DNA of 64,000 nucleotides from an uncultured Lachnospiraceae bacterium. GTDB lineage: Bacteria; Bacillota; Clostridia; Lachnospirales; Lachnospiraceae. A program made the position numbers and the translations under genes. The notes beneath the pieces are model-generated. The model was not told the origin of the DNA and did no database searches. It worked only from the letters and a program-made list of their open reading frames with translations. This document shows, piece after piece, positions 54,992 through 64,000 of this stretch (position 1 is the first letter of the stretch; each line of letters starts with the position of its first letter). The stretch spans positions 1-64,000 of the forward strand of contig CAMWXB010000012.1 in the NCBI GenBank assembly GCA_947178125.1. Direction: 5' to 3'.

Positions 54992-56269
54992 TCACAAGGC
55001 AGGCAAATAGGCCTGCTCTATTATTTTACCACAATATTCCTCATTTGTATCGAATTTTATCTTTTTGCAGTTTTCCCGGTACGCTGCGCACAACTCCGGC
55101 TGCTCCCACAGTTTCTTTATTTTCTCATGCAGAGCCTTCCCATCCCCCGCCGGGAACAGTTCTCCGGTCACACCGTCCTGCAGCAGTTCCGGGATGCCCC
55201 CTAAATTGGAAGCGATCATCGGTGTCCCGTATGCCTGCGATTCCATCACGGAAAAAGGGCAGTTCTCATACCACTCCGAAGGATACAGGCTGAAAGCCGC
55301 CCCCGCGATCAGCCTGCGAAGAGCCTCTCCTGTTACAAAGCCGACGTTCCTGATATTTTCTGCCAGTGTTACACCTTCCTGAAGCGGCCCCGTTCCCGCA
55401 AAAACAAATGACACATCCGTTAGTTCTTTGCAGACCTTCAATAAAGTCTTTACGCCCTTTTCTTCCGAAAACCGCCCAAAATAAAGCGCATACCGCTCGG
55501 GCAGCTGCTCCTGTATGCTGTGCCACGCCGCATCATCCGTGCGCTCGGCAGCCTCTGCGTTTTCTTGCACATTCCCCGCCACTGTCAGGGCTTCCGGTAT
55601 AAAATTATACAGCACAAGCGTTTTATCCGCAAACAGCGGATTCGTATCGAGTTTTTCCTTCATGAACCTGCTTGGGCAGATAATCGCATCCACTTTTGCA
55701 TAAGTCCTGCGGCACCGGTAAAAATCCGCTTCCAGCGTGCCGAGGACGCTTCTTGCCCTGGAATTATGAATACACCGGTTCTTCGTACAATTTCCGAAAC
55801 GGCCGCCCCGGCAGGCAAAACACAATGCCCCCGTAGAAGGAATCATCATCATGTGGTTCGGACACACCCACTGATAGTCATGCGCCGTACAAACGATCCG
55901 GAGCGGCTTTCCGCTTTTTTTCTCAAAAGCCCGGACTTCATCGATCACGGAAGGCGTGATCTGAAAATTGATATTGTTCAGGTGCACGACATCCGGTCCA
56001 AAATCCTGCAATACTTTCCTGATTTTTTCTCTCGCCTCGGCGGAATATATGATTTTAAAAGGATACAGGAGCTTCGCCAGTCCCCCTGCGTGGAAATCCA
56101 TATCGGAAGTGTAACTTTCCACACGGTTTCCCACGACTCTTCCTTCGTGCTCCATCCCGAAATACTGTACTTCATGTCCCATTTTCTGCAAGGTCTTTCC
56201 CAGACCGAAAATATAGGTCTCGGAACCGCCGTTTGGATGAAGAAATTTATTGACCAGTAAAATTTTCAT
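54992..56269 (-). CDS. GT4 glycosyltransferase
   Basis: About 425 residues from the ATG at 56269 (AGAGGT upstream). It has ILLVNKFLHPNGGSETYI, a cysteine-rich loop CFACRGGRFGNCTKNRC near 170, and YALYFGRFSEEKGVKTLL, then YPSEWYENCPFSVMESQAYG with EX7E. The cysteine loop occurs in several GT4 enzymes of Firmicute polysaccharide loci. The acceptor and donor are not predictable. Confidence 0.85.
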   Translation of the reverse strand: MKILLVNKFLHPNGGSETYIFGLGKTLQKMGHEVQYFGMEHEGRVVGNRVESYTSDMDFHAGGLAKLLYPFKIIYSAEAREKIRKVLQDFGPDVVHLNNINFQITPSVIDEVRAFEKKSGKPLRIVCTAHDYQWVCPNHMMMIPSTGALCFACRGGRFGNCTKNRCIHNSRARSVLGTLEADFYRCRRTYAKVDAIICPSRFMKEKLDTNPLFADKTLVLYNFIPEALTVAGNVQENAEAAERTDDAAWHSIQEQLPERYALYFGRFSEEKGVKTLLKVCKELTDVSFVFAGTGPLQEGVTLAENIRNVGFVTGEALRRLIAGAAFSLYPSEWYENCPFSVMESQAYGTPMIASNLGGIPELLQDGVTGELFPAGDGKALHEKIKKLWEQPELCAAYRENCKKIKFDTNEEYCGKIIEQAYLPAL

Positions 56270-56304
56270 GACCATACCTCTTGCCCGCCCGGGCGAACTT
56301 TGAT

Positions 56305-58299
56305 TCAATGCGTCTTTCCATGACCGTCCGCGCTGTATATCCGCAGCGTTCGCTCCACCACATCATCCCAGTTATACTTTCCGCAGATAAAATCGCCGCT
56401 CTCCCGCTTATAGTTTTCCACAATTTCGGGATGGTCCAGCAGCCAGGTCAGTTTTGTCCGCAGATCTTTGACATTTCCCTTTCGGAACGTAACTGCTTTA
56501 TCCTCCACGACTTCCGTATTCTCACAGATATCGCTCACCAGACAGCAGTTACCATAGCTCATGGCCTCCAGCAGGCTGAGCGCCATACCTTCCACATCGC
56601 TTGGCAGAACAAAAACGTACGCGGACGAAAAGAGTTCCGCCAGAACTTTTCCCTGCACAAAATCCGTCATGACAATCCGTTCATCCCCAGCGGCCATACG
56701 GTGAATCTTCTCCATGTAATCGACCGCATGACTGTTTCCGCCGGCAATGACCAGTTTTTTATCCGTATCGAGTCCCCTAAACGCTTCTATCAGATAATGA
56801 AGCCCTTTCTCCGGAACGATTCTCGCCAGGAACAGAAAATAGCCGTTCTCCTGCAGACCGAATTTCTCCCTAATCAGCTCCGCCGGCTCCCGCACCGGAC
56901 GCTCGATGCCATTGGGAATGAAAACGGTGTCCCTTCCGTAAGTATCCTTGAAATATTTCTGCACATTTTCCGACAAAACAATGACTTCATCCGCATATTT
57001 CGCCGCCATCTTTTCGCCGAATCTGATCACAAAGGAGGCAAACCGCCCCCATTTCGCCCGCTGCCAGTCCAGTCCATGAATCGTCGCAACGACCCTTTTC
57101 CCGAACAGCTTCGGCAGCCAGAGCATGGCGCACGGCCCTTCCGCATGATAGTGAATCACATCATAGGGCTGAAAAAGCGCCCGCAGGGTAGCCAGAAAAG
57201 AATAAACGATGGCATTCAGCTTACTGCTCCGAAATGTCGGGATGATCAGGACGCGAATCCCCTTATAATATTTCCTGTCCCCCCGGCCATATTCTTCGTC
57301 ATATTTTTTCCCCGAAACATGATGTCCATACCGGTTATAGGCCTCCACCTTATGGCCCATCGCCGCCATTCTGACAGAAAGCGCTTCCACGACGATTTCC
57401 ACGCCGCCCTCTCTTGAGGGAATCCGCTTATGTCCAATCATGGCAATCTTGAGCTTCTCTGCGCCTTCTTTGGCGCATCTTTTCCCGCGCATCTTTGCAC
57501 ATACCTTATGCGTTTCCGGTCTATGGGTATTCTTTCCGTTTTCCCGCGCAAGCATCATCGACTCCCGGCAGACATGATACAGAAAGGAAAAGTTCGTATT
57601 CAGGTAACGCGGAAGCATCCGCTTGGGGTCCTGCATGATTCGGAAGACCCATTCCATACATAGCTTCTGCATCCATGACGGCGCGCGTTTCACCGTTCCA
57701 GCCATGAAATCAAAAGCGGCGCCAACGCCGAGCATCAGGCCGTTCACCCTGTTCTTGTGCTCATACATCCAGATTTCCTGTTTCGGCGCACCGAGCGCAA
57801 CCCAGATAAAATCCGGTTTCGCCGCATTGATTCGCTCTACGGCCTCCCGGTCTTCCTCCTCGCTCAAAGGGCGGAAAGGCGGCGCATACATACCGACAAT
57901 CCGTAAACGGGGATAAGCCCTTACGAGCGCTTTCTGCAGTTGTGCCAGCGTATGCTCCGAACTTCCATAGAAATAATGGGTATATCCTTTTTCTTCCGAC
58001 AATTTCAAAACAGCCGGCATCAAATCCGGTCCCGGCACTCTCCTGGCATCCCGATATCCCCTTCTGCGGCTCACGATAGAAAGCGGCTGTCCGTCAGGCA
58101 GCGCCATCGCTCCGCCGTTCTGTATCTTCCGGTAAGCTTCATCTCTGTATGCCATCACGGTCGTATGAACATTGGACACACAGATATAATCGCCCCGGAG
58201 TTCCTCCAAATGCTCCGTAATATACCGGATAGTCTTCTCCATCGTCGTGACATTGATATTTGTTTTTAATATTGTACAATATTGTAAATCCTTATTCAT
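56305..58299 (-). CDS. WecG/TagA/CpsF glycosyltransferase fused to a GT4 glycosyltransferase
   Basis: About 664 residues. Residues 1-250 are a WecG/TagA domain (GT26): VHTTVMAYRDEAYRKI, ALPDGQPLSIVSRRRG, and WVALGAPKQEIWMYEHK. From 285 to the end a GT4 domain follows: IAMIGHKRIPSREGGVEIVV, YYKGIRVLIIPTFRS, YHAEGPCAML, FLFLARIVPEKGLHYLI and LPSDVEGMALSLLEAMSYG. The two are normally separate proteins acting in turn on the lipid carrier, so the fusion may couple two successive sugar additions. The start is taken at 58299; an in-frame GTG twelve bases upstream is possible. Confidence 0.88.
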   Translation of the reverse strand: MNKDLQYCTILKTNINVTTMEKTIRYITEHLEELRGDYICVSNVHTTVMAYRDEAYRKIQNGGAMALPDGQPLSIVSRRRGYRDARRVPGPDLMPAVLKLSEEKGYTHYFYGSSEHTLAQLQKALVRAYPRLRIVGMYAPPFRPLSEEEDREAVERINAAKPDFIWVALGAPKQEIWMYEHKNRVNGLMLGVGAAFDFMAGTVKRAPSWMQKLCMEWVFRIMQDPKRMLPRYLNTNFSFLYHVCRESMMLARENGKNTHRPETHKVCAKMRGKRCAKEGAEKLKIAMIGHKRIPSREGGVEIVVEALSVRMAAMGHKVEAYNRYGHHVSGKKYDEEYGRGDRKYYKGIRVLIIPTFRSSKLNAIVYSFLATLRALFQPYDVIHYHAEGPCAMLWLPKLFGKRVVATIHGLDWQRAKWGRFASFVIRFGEKMAAKYADEVIVLSENVQKYFKDTYGRDTVFIPNGIERPVREPAELIREKFGLQENGYFLFLARIVPEKGLHYLIEAFRGLDTDKKLVIAGGNSHAVDYMEKIHRMAAGDERIVMTDFVQGKVLAELFSSAYVFVLPSDVEGMALSLLEAMSYGNCCLVSDICENTEVVEDKAVTFRKGNVKDLRTKLTWLLDHPEIVENYKRESGDFICGKYNWDDVVERTLRIYSADGHGKTH

Positions 58300-58340
58300 A
58301 TTGATGACCACGCTCCCTGTCCGCTCCGTCAGACGCTTTC

Positions 58341-59924
58341 TTAGGCCTGTTCCGTTTCTTTCCTGCGAAGGCAGATACCCGCACACAGCAGATACCCCGC
58401 AAGGCCGCCGAGCAGCACGCTTCCCACATAGTACCTTGCCGTCTCCAGCGCGGCCGCATTCCCTTCTATGATCTGCATCTTCGTATCGGCATCCACATAA
58501 TTCATAATGCGGTAGCCCTCATATGCCGGGTCATCGGCGCTCTCCAGATATTCGGAAGTCTCAAACAGACCGTCCGTGTACACCCGCTGAACAACATAAC
58601 CTTTGGGCGCCGTATACAGGATACCGCATAAAATGACACCGGCCGCCGCACCGGCAAAAATTCCCGCCGCAATCTGTTTCCGGCAGGATTTCCACAGCCC
58701 CGCCAGCCGTTTCGGCAGCTGCCCGAAAGATACTGAAAAAGAAGGAACCGGCACATCGATTTCCCGCCGCAGCGACGGAAGAAGGCAGTACTCCTGTTCC
58801 CCTTCTTTCTGCCTGTATAAAAGTTCTCCCAGAAAAAGGAATGTAATGTTCTTAAAAGAAGTATTAAACAACAGCTGCTCCGTAAATCCCGCCATCAGAA
58901 AGCTGATGACCATCACCGCGTCCCTTGTCTTCTGCTGCCGGCAGTCATCCGCAATCAGAATCAGATAGGCGGCCATGAACAGTAAAAACGGAATGAGGCC
59001 GTAATTGATATAACACCACACATAAGAACAGTCAATAGAGCCGAATGGCAGCTTTAACAATGCGATTTGCGCGCCGAAAGGGCTCATAAATTCCGGCGCC
59101 ATGAACTGGCTTGCCAGAAAAATACGCGTGTTAAGAAGGGAATCCAGTTTCAGTATCCACGGCGCTAACTGCTGCGCCGCAGCCTGTCTTGCATAGATAA
59201 AAGGCAGCAGGAACGAAAACAGCACGCAGACCGGGAGTACCAGATTCACCGCAATTTTTTCCCACAGACAGAATTTCGGCCGGAACCGTACATAAAGCTC
59301 TCCAGCGAGAAAAATTGCCACGATACCAAGCCCGGTAAAGCTGACTGAATAGAAAAAAACAAACGCATTTCCGAACATCAGCAGCACAAAATGCTTAAAA
59401 TTATATTTTTCCGCCAATTGATAGACGATAAAAGCGCAGAGCATGAAATAGGTAATATGCAGAACATTCGGATGCGTGGAGCCGAGGCTCCAGCGGAAAA
59501 TATGTCCCAATCCCATTTTCTGGTGAACGCGGTATATCGTATGTTCCAGCCGGAAAAAAGAAACGATGCTGAGCAGAACCGTGCATATCGTCCATACCCA
59601 TAATCCGGCATACATCACCTTTTTCACGGAGATGTTCTTCATCCCCAGGATCATGAACATGATAAATAGAATGCCTTTTTCACGGGACTGGACATAAACA
59701 AGCGCCGTCAGCAGCAGCAGAGCCGCCACAAACACCCATTGCCGTTTCGTATAAGGCGTGATCAGGATTTTCAAAAGCGCACAGAGAAAAGCCGGTATGA
59801 TCAGCAGTAAAAACAGCTTCTGTCCATCGTAAAAGCCAAATCCCTTTGTCACGGCTAAAATAAGAAAGAATCCAAAATATAAAATTTCTTCCAGTGATAT
59901 TTTTTTCGTTATTTTCTCGTTCAC
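58341..59924 (-). CDS. O-antigen-polymerase-like (Wzy) membrane protein
   Basis: About 527 residues from the GTG at 59924, where GGGGAGG lies four bases upstream. Ten or more hydrophobic helices; the long loop with STHPNVLHITYFM and, later, FGSIDCSYVWCYINYG resembles Wzy polymerases, which join repeat units outside the membrane. The C-terminal 120 residues hold a pair of helices flanking a soluble part (GYVVQRVYTDGLFETSE), an addition unusual for Wzy and similar to a Wzz-like segment. It is adjacent to the glycosyltransferases of the GC-richer half. Confidence 0.75.
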   Translation of the reverse strand: MNEKITKKISLEEILYFGFFLILAVTKGFGFYDGQKLFLLLIIPAFLCALLKILITPYTKRQWVFVAALLLLTALVYVQSREKGILFIMFMILGMKNISVKKVMYAGLWVWTICTVLLSIVSFFRLEHTIYRVHQKMGLGHIFRWSLGSTHPNVLHITYFMLCAFIVYQLAEKYNFKHFVLLMFGNAFVFFYSVSFTGLGIVAIFLAGELYVRFRPKFCLWEKIAVNLVLPVCVLFSFLLPFIYARQAAAQQLAPWILKLDSLLNTRIFLASQFMAPEFMSPFGAQIALLKLPFGSIDCSYVWCYINYGLIPFLLFMAAYLILIADDCRQQKTRDAVMVISFLMAGFTEQLLFNTSFKNITFLFLGELLYRQKEGEQEYCLLPSLRREIDVPVPSFSVSFGQLPKRLAGLWKSCRKQIAAGIFAGAAAGVILCGILYTAPKGYVVQRVYTDGLFETSEYLESADDPAYEGYRIMNYVDADTKMQIIEGNAAALETARYYVGSVLLGGLAGYLLCAGICLRRKETEQA

Positions 59925-59966
59925 GCTTCCTCCCCGCGGCCATATGGCCCACAGCACTCTCCTTGC

Positions 59967-60908
59967 CTAAAGCGTTTTCCCCTGCGGCGTGATCAACGTC
60001 CATCCCGCCCAGAGTTCTTTCATCTGCTCCGGAATACAGATCTGTGTATTTTTATGGATAGAAGGTCTTATCATGACCTTCGACTCATAGGGATTGAGTC
60101 TGGCCCCCCAGAAACTGAATGTACTGTTGGCACAGATATTATGTTTGCAGGAACTCATCAGCATCATATCATAAATGCTGTTCTTCCCACTGTTCCAGTC
60201 TATGATCTCACTGGCCTCTTCCCGGTAATGCTCCCGCACATAAGGAATATCATCGGAAAAAAAGAAAAACGCCGCCTGTGGATATTTTTCCCTCAAAAAG
60301 GCAATCGCCGCCCGGTAATAATCGTTCGTGCTGATGCCACCGAAAACAGGACGGTTCGCTGCATCGAGATAATCTCCCCGGCGGATGTGTACGCTGACGG
60401 ACTCCGTTTCCTGCATCTTACGGATCATTTCCCTGTTCCGTTTGGATATCTCAGAATCGCCGCCTTCCGTAACGGATGCTTTGGGAAACCGAATCTCCTG
60501 ACGCAGTTTTCCCAGAATATCCGCATAATATTTCTCACAGGCCCAGTATCCCACCAGATATTTATCTGTGAACGTAAGTACCTGCTCATGATACATATCG
60601 TTCTCCATAAAACAGGGATTAGAAGCGGAAAAAAACTTCCTTTTGAGTTTTGACGCCGCCTTTTCTTTCTCTTCCCACAATCTGCCGAGCACGCTTCTGA
60701 TTTCTTCCGGCGAAGCTGTCCGATAAGAAACGCCGTCCAGATAATCCAGTTCCAGTTCCCGTTCTGCAAGAACGGATTCCTGTACGTCCGCATTCCGAAA
60801 CCACGAAATATCCAGCCGAACTTCTTTTCCCATGTTTTCCAGTTTTTTATATAGCGCATATTGCTGCATCTGGTTCCCCAGACCGCCCATGACTCTGATG
60901 ATGATCAT
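59967..60908 (-). CDS. Alpha-1,2-fucosyltransferase-like, GT11
   Basis: A 313-residue protein matching GT11: VMGGLGNQMQQYALYKKL at the N-terminus, VHIRRGDYLDA near 190 (the GDP-fucose-binding motif), FFFFSDDIPYVREHY, and NICANSTFSFWGARLNP. It transfers L-fucose or a related sugar from GDP in alpha-1,2 linkage. GDP-fucose synthesis is not in the window. The interval 60909-61010 above it contains two small hairpins but no gene. Confidence 0.9.
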   Translation of the reverse strand: MIIIRVMGGLGNQMQQYALYKKLENMGKEVRLDISWFRNADVQESVLAERELELDYLDGVSYRTASPEEIRSVLGRLWEEKEKAASKLKRKFFSASNPCFMENDMYHEQVLTFTDKYLVGYWACEKYYADILGKLRQEIRFPKASVTEGGDSEISKRNREMIRKMQETESVSVHIRRGDYLDAANRPVFGGISTNDYYRAAIAFLREKYPQAAFFFFSDDIPYVREHYREEASEIIDWNSGKNSIYDMMLMSSCKHNICANSTFSFWGARLNPYESKVMIRPSIHKNTQICIPEQMKELWAGWTLITPQGKTL

Positions 60909-60935
60909 CCTCTATACCATGTCCCTTCCAGTCAT

Positions 60936-60989
60936 GCCGCCACAGGCGGCACAAACAATTCATGCAGAATGGCCGCCAGGGCATTCTGC
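60936..60989. repeat. Two intergenic hairpins
   Basis: GCCGCC-loop-GGCGGC at 60936-60950, and GCAGAATG/CATTCTGC with extra GC pairing at 60964-60989. Both lie between the hydrolase stop and the GT11 start. No T run follows in either direction, so they may affect mRNA processing rather than termination. Confidence 0.4.
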
Positions 60990-61010
60990 GAGGCGAACTT
61001 CTTCTCACAT

Positions 61011-62111
61011 TTATATCTCCAACATCAGCACGACCCCCAGCGCCCACGGATAAGCATCATACCGCTGCGGATACTGGGAAAAGCCCTCACATTCGCCCAG
61101 ACAGTCATATACCCTGCCGTTTTTAATGGATTTTCGGAGTGCATGAAGCCCCTTATCGAGAACGATCTGATAAGCCTCTCCCTGAAGCATTCTCGTTCTG
61201 ATGCCTTCCTGTAAGGCGAGACAGATCATCGCGGTGGCAGACGTGTCCGCCGGACCTTCCATCGCCTGAAGCTGCCAGGAAAAATAACCGTCTTTGCGCT
61301 GCCATGCGATGACCACATCGATCAGGCGGCAATAAGATTCCTGTAATCTATCCAGACCATAGACTGCCGTCATGCACCTCGTCATACCGCGCAGAAGCCA
61401 GCCTACCGCCCTTCCCCAGCCAATAATGCCATATTTCATGCCCGTTTCCACCTCATAGCCATGATAGGGAAGCTCCGTCGTCGTATCGATGCCGTAAGCG
61501 AGAAAATTCGCGATCTGAGAGACCGCCAGCTCCATGCCCTCATCCTCTCCATAGACTCTGCCGTACTCATATAGAAAAGGACAGGACAAACCGACCGTAT
61601 CGACATAGACATGGTTATTTTTCTGCTCCGCGCGGTAAGGAAAACTCCCCGTCTCATCCGTCGGATAAGAAAAAGCATACTCCGCCAGTTTATCGACAGC
61701 CTTCCGATATTTTTCAACGTTCTTTTCGCTGATCATGCCATTGGCCTTCTGACTGTTCTGGTATTCCTCCAAAACGGCGAGAAATACCTCTCCGGCAAGC
61801 AGGTCATCCAGATAATAGACCGGACATTTCCTTTTTTCCCATCTGGCAAAATAAGCCGAAAGCGCTGTTTCAATCCGCTCAACTGCCGCTTTTGCTTCTT
61901 CACTTTCTTCTCCTGTAAGCTTCTGCCTGCAGTGCCATAAGCCCGCCGCAAGAAGTCCCGTCGGCCAGAAGATCAGATCGTCCGCCGGAATCTGCCGTCC
62001 GAGCATATATTTCTTCAGGAACATCTTCATTCTTGTCTTCGTATTCCACAAACCATATGACAAAAGTTCCTCACAGGCTGTCCCAATCAGTTCCATCTTT
62101 GCTGTGTCCAT
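61011..62111 (-). CDS. GH88/GH105-like hydrolase
   Basis: About 366 residues from the ATG at 62111, behind AGAGGA; the frame back to 62186 overlaps the flippase gene and is not used. The protein shows an alpha-barrel pattern with VYVDTVGLSCPFLYEYG near 160, GIIGWGRAVGWLLRGM near 225 and DTSATAMICLALQEGI near 290. These match unsaturated glucuronyl/rhamnogalacturonyl hydrolases (GH88/GH105). No signal peptide is seen. In a biosynthesis locus it may trim or process the glycan; the role is unclear. Confidence 0.75.
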   Translation of the reverse strand: MDTAKMELIGTACEELLSYGLWNTKTRMKMFLKKYMLGRQIPADDLIFWPTGLLAAGLWHCRQKLTGEESEEAKAAVERIETALSAYFARWEKRKCPVYYLDDLLAGEVFLAVLEEYQNSQKANGMISEKNVEKYRKAVDKLAEYAFSYPTDETGSFPYRAEQKNNHVYVDTVGLSCPFLYEYGRVYGEDEGMELAVSQIANFLAYGIDTTTELPYHGYEVETGMKYGIIGWGRAVGWLLRGMTRCMTAVYGLDRLQESYCRLIDVVIAWQRKDGYFSWQLQAMEGPADTSATAMICLALQEGIRTRMLQGEAYQIVLDKGLHALRKSIKNGRVYDCLGECEGFSQYPQRYDAYPWALGVVLMLEI

Positions 62112-62122
62112 TGATTTTTCCT

Positions 62123-63646
62123 CTACTTGTTCTTTCTCACTACCGACCACAGATACGCAAATTCCTCCGTTTTCCGGAACAAACATACAAAAACCAGGTT
62201 ATAGACTACCGTAATGATTCCCGCCATCAAAAGAAAAGTCAGCACATTTACCTGAGAGAGCAGGAATTTTTTAACAGGTATCAATATTAAAAGAATCCCC
62301 AAAATCGTACAAATATATTTGAATGAATCCTTAAAATAATCCCAGACGCTTCTTGAAAAGCAGTCCCGATAAATAATCACAGGCCGGATGAGATTGGCCA
62401 TGACGCCTGAAATCACCGTTCCGATATAAACGCCGGCAAGCCCGATATATTTCGCGCCGATAATGGAGATCACCAGATTAACGCCTCCCTGAACAAAAGA
62501 CAGGTACTTGTCCTGTTCAAAAACCCCCGCCGCAATCTTATAATTCAGCAGAACGACCCTTCCGCCCTTAAAATAAAAATCAATTAAGATCAGCGTCAGA
62601 ATCGCCTGTCCCAGTTTCCAGCTCTCATCCAGCCAAAGCCCGGTAACGAGCGGCGTCAGCAGCAGCCAGAATCCGACTGCGGCAAAGCCGTAAAGCCAGC
62701 AGGCAAAGAAACGATATACTTTAAAAACACTGTACTGTTTCTCTTTCGACTCCGTGGCGACAAGATTTCCAAGCCCTGAGATAACGGAATTAAAGATCAG
62801 ATTGATAAAATTGGCGCCGTAAGTGATCACATAGTTATAATTTCCGACAAATCCGACCGAAGCTACATCGATAAAATAGGTAATGATAATACTGTCTGTC
62901 TGTAACCTGGCAACATCCCCTATTTTATGGAACATCAACGCCTTACTCTTCGTGACGACAATATCCGTTTCCTCTTTCGTCAGCTTTTCCACTTTCCTGT
63001 CACGCAGATACGGATACAGATGATTCAAATAAATGCTGACGGCAATCTTCTGAAGCAGTTCAATAGCCGCATGAGCCAATAAATATAAGAGAAAGCTTTT
63101 CGTCACATAAAGAACGACAATCTGTACGCCGACCGTAACAATCTTCGTAATTGTTGTGATATTAGTCTGAATATAATCCTTTTGCTCCGCGTTGACAAGA
63201 CTATATTTATAAGCCACGAAATAAGTGCTGACCGTATTGAAGAGAAATATCAGGTAATAAATCACCAGTTCCCTGACCGCGAGACCGTTCCTGCTCTCGG
63301 CTTTGATCAGCAGCGGCAGGAAAGGCGTAATCGCGATTCCGATAACGGCAATCACGCACGCGATCGTCAGATATGCCTTTTTATATAGCCGCATATAGGA
63401 TTTTATCTTCTCCCTGTCGCGATTGGCGACCGGCTTATATAAACTGTAATTTAAGGCCGTTCCGACACCGAGTTCCGCCAGTGACAACACGCTCAGGATA
63501 TCCGCATACAGGGTATTTACGCCGAGCAACGTTTCTCCGAGCACCCGGATAAACACATCCCTCTGCCAAAATCCCAGAATCAGAATCATGAAATTGCTGA
63601 TATAACCGAAGAAAATATTCTTCGCCGCCTTCTGTACTCTGCCCAT
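62123..63646 (-). CDS. Wzx-type oligosaccharide flippase
   Basis: A 507-residue MOP-family protein with about fourteen hydrophobic helices. It starts KNIFFGYISNFMILILGFWQRDVFI and has LLGVNTLYADILSVLSLAELGVGTAL, typical of polysaccharide flippases of Firmicutes. It moves undecaprenyl-linked repeat units outward. It is distinct from the Wzx at 13239. The gene lies ten bases below the partial glycosyltransferase gene and just above the GH88/105-like gene. Confidence 0.9.
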   Translation of the reverse strand: MGRVQKAAKNIFFGYISNFMILILGFWQRDVFIRVLGETLLGVNTLYADILSVLSLAELGVGTALNYSLYKPVANRDREKIKSYMRLYKKAYLTIACVIAVIGIAITPFLPLLIKAESRNGLAVRELVIYYLIFLFNTVSTYFVAYKYSLVNAEQKDYIQTNITTITKIVTVGVQIVVLYVTKSFLLYLLAHAAIELLQKIAVSIYLNHLYPYLRDRKVEKLTKEETDIVVTKSKALMFHKIGDVARLQTDSIIITYFIDVASVGFVGNYNYVITYGANFINLIFNSVISGLGNLVATESKEKQYSVFKVYRFFACWLYGFAAVGFWLLLTPLVTGLWLDESWKLGQAILTLILIDFYFKGGRVVLLNYKIAAGVFEQDKYLSFVQGGVNLVISIIGAKYIGLAGVYIGTVISGVMANLIRPVIIYRDCFSRSVWDYFKDSFKYICTILGILLILIPVKKFLLSQVNVLTFLLMAGIITVVYNLVFVCLFRKTEEFAYLWSVVRKNK

Positions 63647-63655
63647 TTTGTTCCT

Positions 63656-64000
63656 TTACCGCTTTCTTTTTTTCATCAGACCATACAGACTGATATACAG
63701 AGCCGGAAACCTTTCAAACAACTTGACTTTCAGCCGGTATCCCCCATCCAGCCCTGCATAGGCTCCCTCGATTTCCAGCGTTTTCTTTACGGTCCGGCTG
63801 CACTGCTTCTGCAGTTGTGCATATTCTTTCCGCTTTCCGGCAGGCAGACAGGCAAGCTTTCCCATCGTCAGCATACAGGAAATCAACAGGATCGAAGCTG
63901 CTTTCTGCAAAATCTCTGGTCCATAAGGCGCTTCCTCCCCCTTTGCATCTGCTGCCGCATTTTCCGAACGCACTTCATCGAGAACGTACTGCCAGCACCG
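63656..64000 (-). CDS. Glycosyltransferase C-terminal fragment, partial at window edge
   Basis: The open frame runs off the end of the window; the visible part is about 114 residues (from RCWQYVLDEVRSENAA to LYGLMKKRKR). It is basic and helical, with a hydrophobic stretch AASILLISCMLTMGKLA. Such tails are common in family-2 glycosyltransferases of polysaccharide loci, but no catalytic motif is visible, so the identity is a guess from position above the flippase. Confidence 0.4.
   Translation of the reverse strand, partial: RCWQYVLDEVRSENAAADAKGEEAPYGPEILQKAASILLISCMLTMGKLACLPAGKRKEYAQLQKQCSRTVKKTLEIEGAYAGLDGGYRLKVKLFERFPALYISLYGLMKKRKR

Noticed and set aside
56281-57417. A 378-residue plus-strand frame opposite the WecG-GT4 fusion
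   Set aside because: It is the mirror of a well-supported GC-rich minus-strand gene, histidine- and arginine-rich with no recognisable domain or ribosome site.
1-64000. CRISPR arrays, tRNA or rRNA genes
   Set aside because: I saw no regularly spaced direct repeats and no sequence resembling tRNA or rRNA genes anywhere in the window.

Overview
The window looks like one long cell-surface polysaccharide (capsule/exopolysaccharide) locus from a low-GC Firmicute. The strong AGGAGG-type ribosome sites, AT-rich coding, IS66 remnants and gene content fit a gut Clostridium/Lachnospiraceae-type organism. That placement is inference; no marker gene is present. Almost every gene from 64 kb down to 3.9 kb is on the minus strand in overlapping or closely spaced runs, so the locus is read from high to low coordinates.

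Layout, in transcription order. (1) 64.0-51.1 kb, visibly GC-richer: end of a glycosyltransferase, a Wzx-type flippase, a GH88/105-like hydrolase, a GT11 fucosyltransferase, a Wzy-like polymerase, a WecG/TagA-GT4 fusion, GT4, radical SAM/SPASM, a fucosyltransferase-like gene and a PglK-like ABC flippase. (2) A small plus-strand gene at 50.85 kb. (3) 50.7-30.6 kb: further glycosyltransferases, a GT-C-like membrane protein, DPM1-like GT2 with DUF2304, an Rmd-like reductase, FdtA/FdtB (Fuc3N sugars), a Wzm/Wzt exporter, GT61, radical SAM, a sugar O-methyltransferase and a second large membrane protein. Base composition drops sharply at about 44.76 kb. (4) 30.3-8.1 kb: a promoter and structured leader with mutually exclusive antiterminator and terminator, then GT2, NeuB-like, KdsC-GmhA fusion, TPP enzyme, a run of six modular enzymes sharing a Rossmann-like domain, CDP-dideoxyhexose genes (RfbF, RfbH, RfbG), a second Wzx, a membrane protein, RffA/WecE and GT2, closed by a terminator. 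(5) 8.0-3.9 kb: its own promoter, an acyltransferase, a GNAT, a MaoC-acyltransferase fusion and a hexapeptide acyltransferase. (6) 3.9-0 kb: decayed IS66 copies and broken tyrosine recombinases.

The most striking feature is a set of eight homopolymeric G tracts (7-9 G), all on the coding strand of surface-modification genes between 4.8 and 34.8 kb. Four leave a gene or leader frame closed in this sequence (acyltransferase, SGNH hydrolase, one of two tandem radical SAM genes, and a leader ORF before a membrane protein). Four leave it open. Changing a tract by one base flips the frame, so the locus looks like a combinatorial phase-variable surface-glycan system. Two tracts sit in duplicated 92-bp elements at gene junctions. 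There, the G count decides whether the upstream ribosome runs through an inverted repeat that covers the next gene's ribosome site and stops one base before its ATG. This looks like a phase-variable translational-coupling switch. A third junction (leader ORF at 12.0-11.7 kb) has the same logic.

Pathways implied: CDP-4-keto-3,6-dideoxyglucose, possibly extended by a TPP enzyme to a branched sugar; dTDP-Fuc4N with acylation; dTDP-Fuc3N; a GDP-6-deoxyhexose; and a NeuB-type sugar acid of unknown identity. dTDP-glucose synthesis (RmlA/RmlB), CMP-sugar activation and any priming glycosyltransferase are not in the window.
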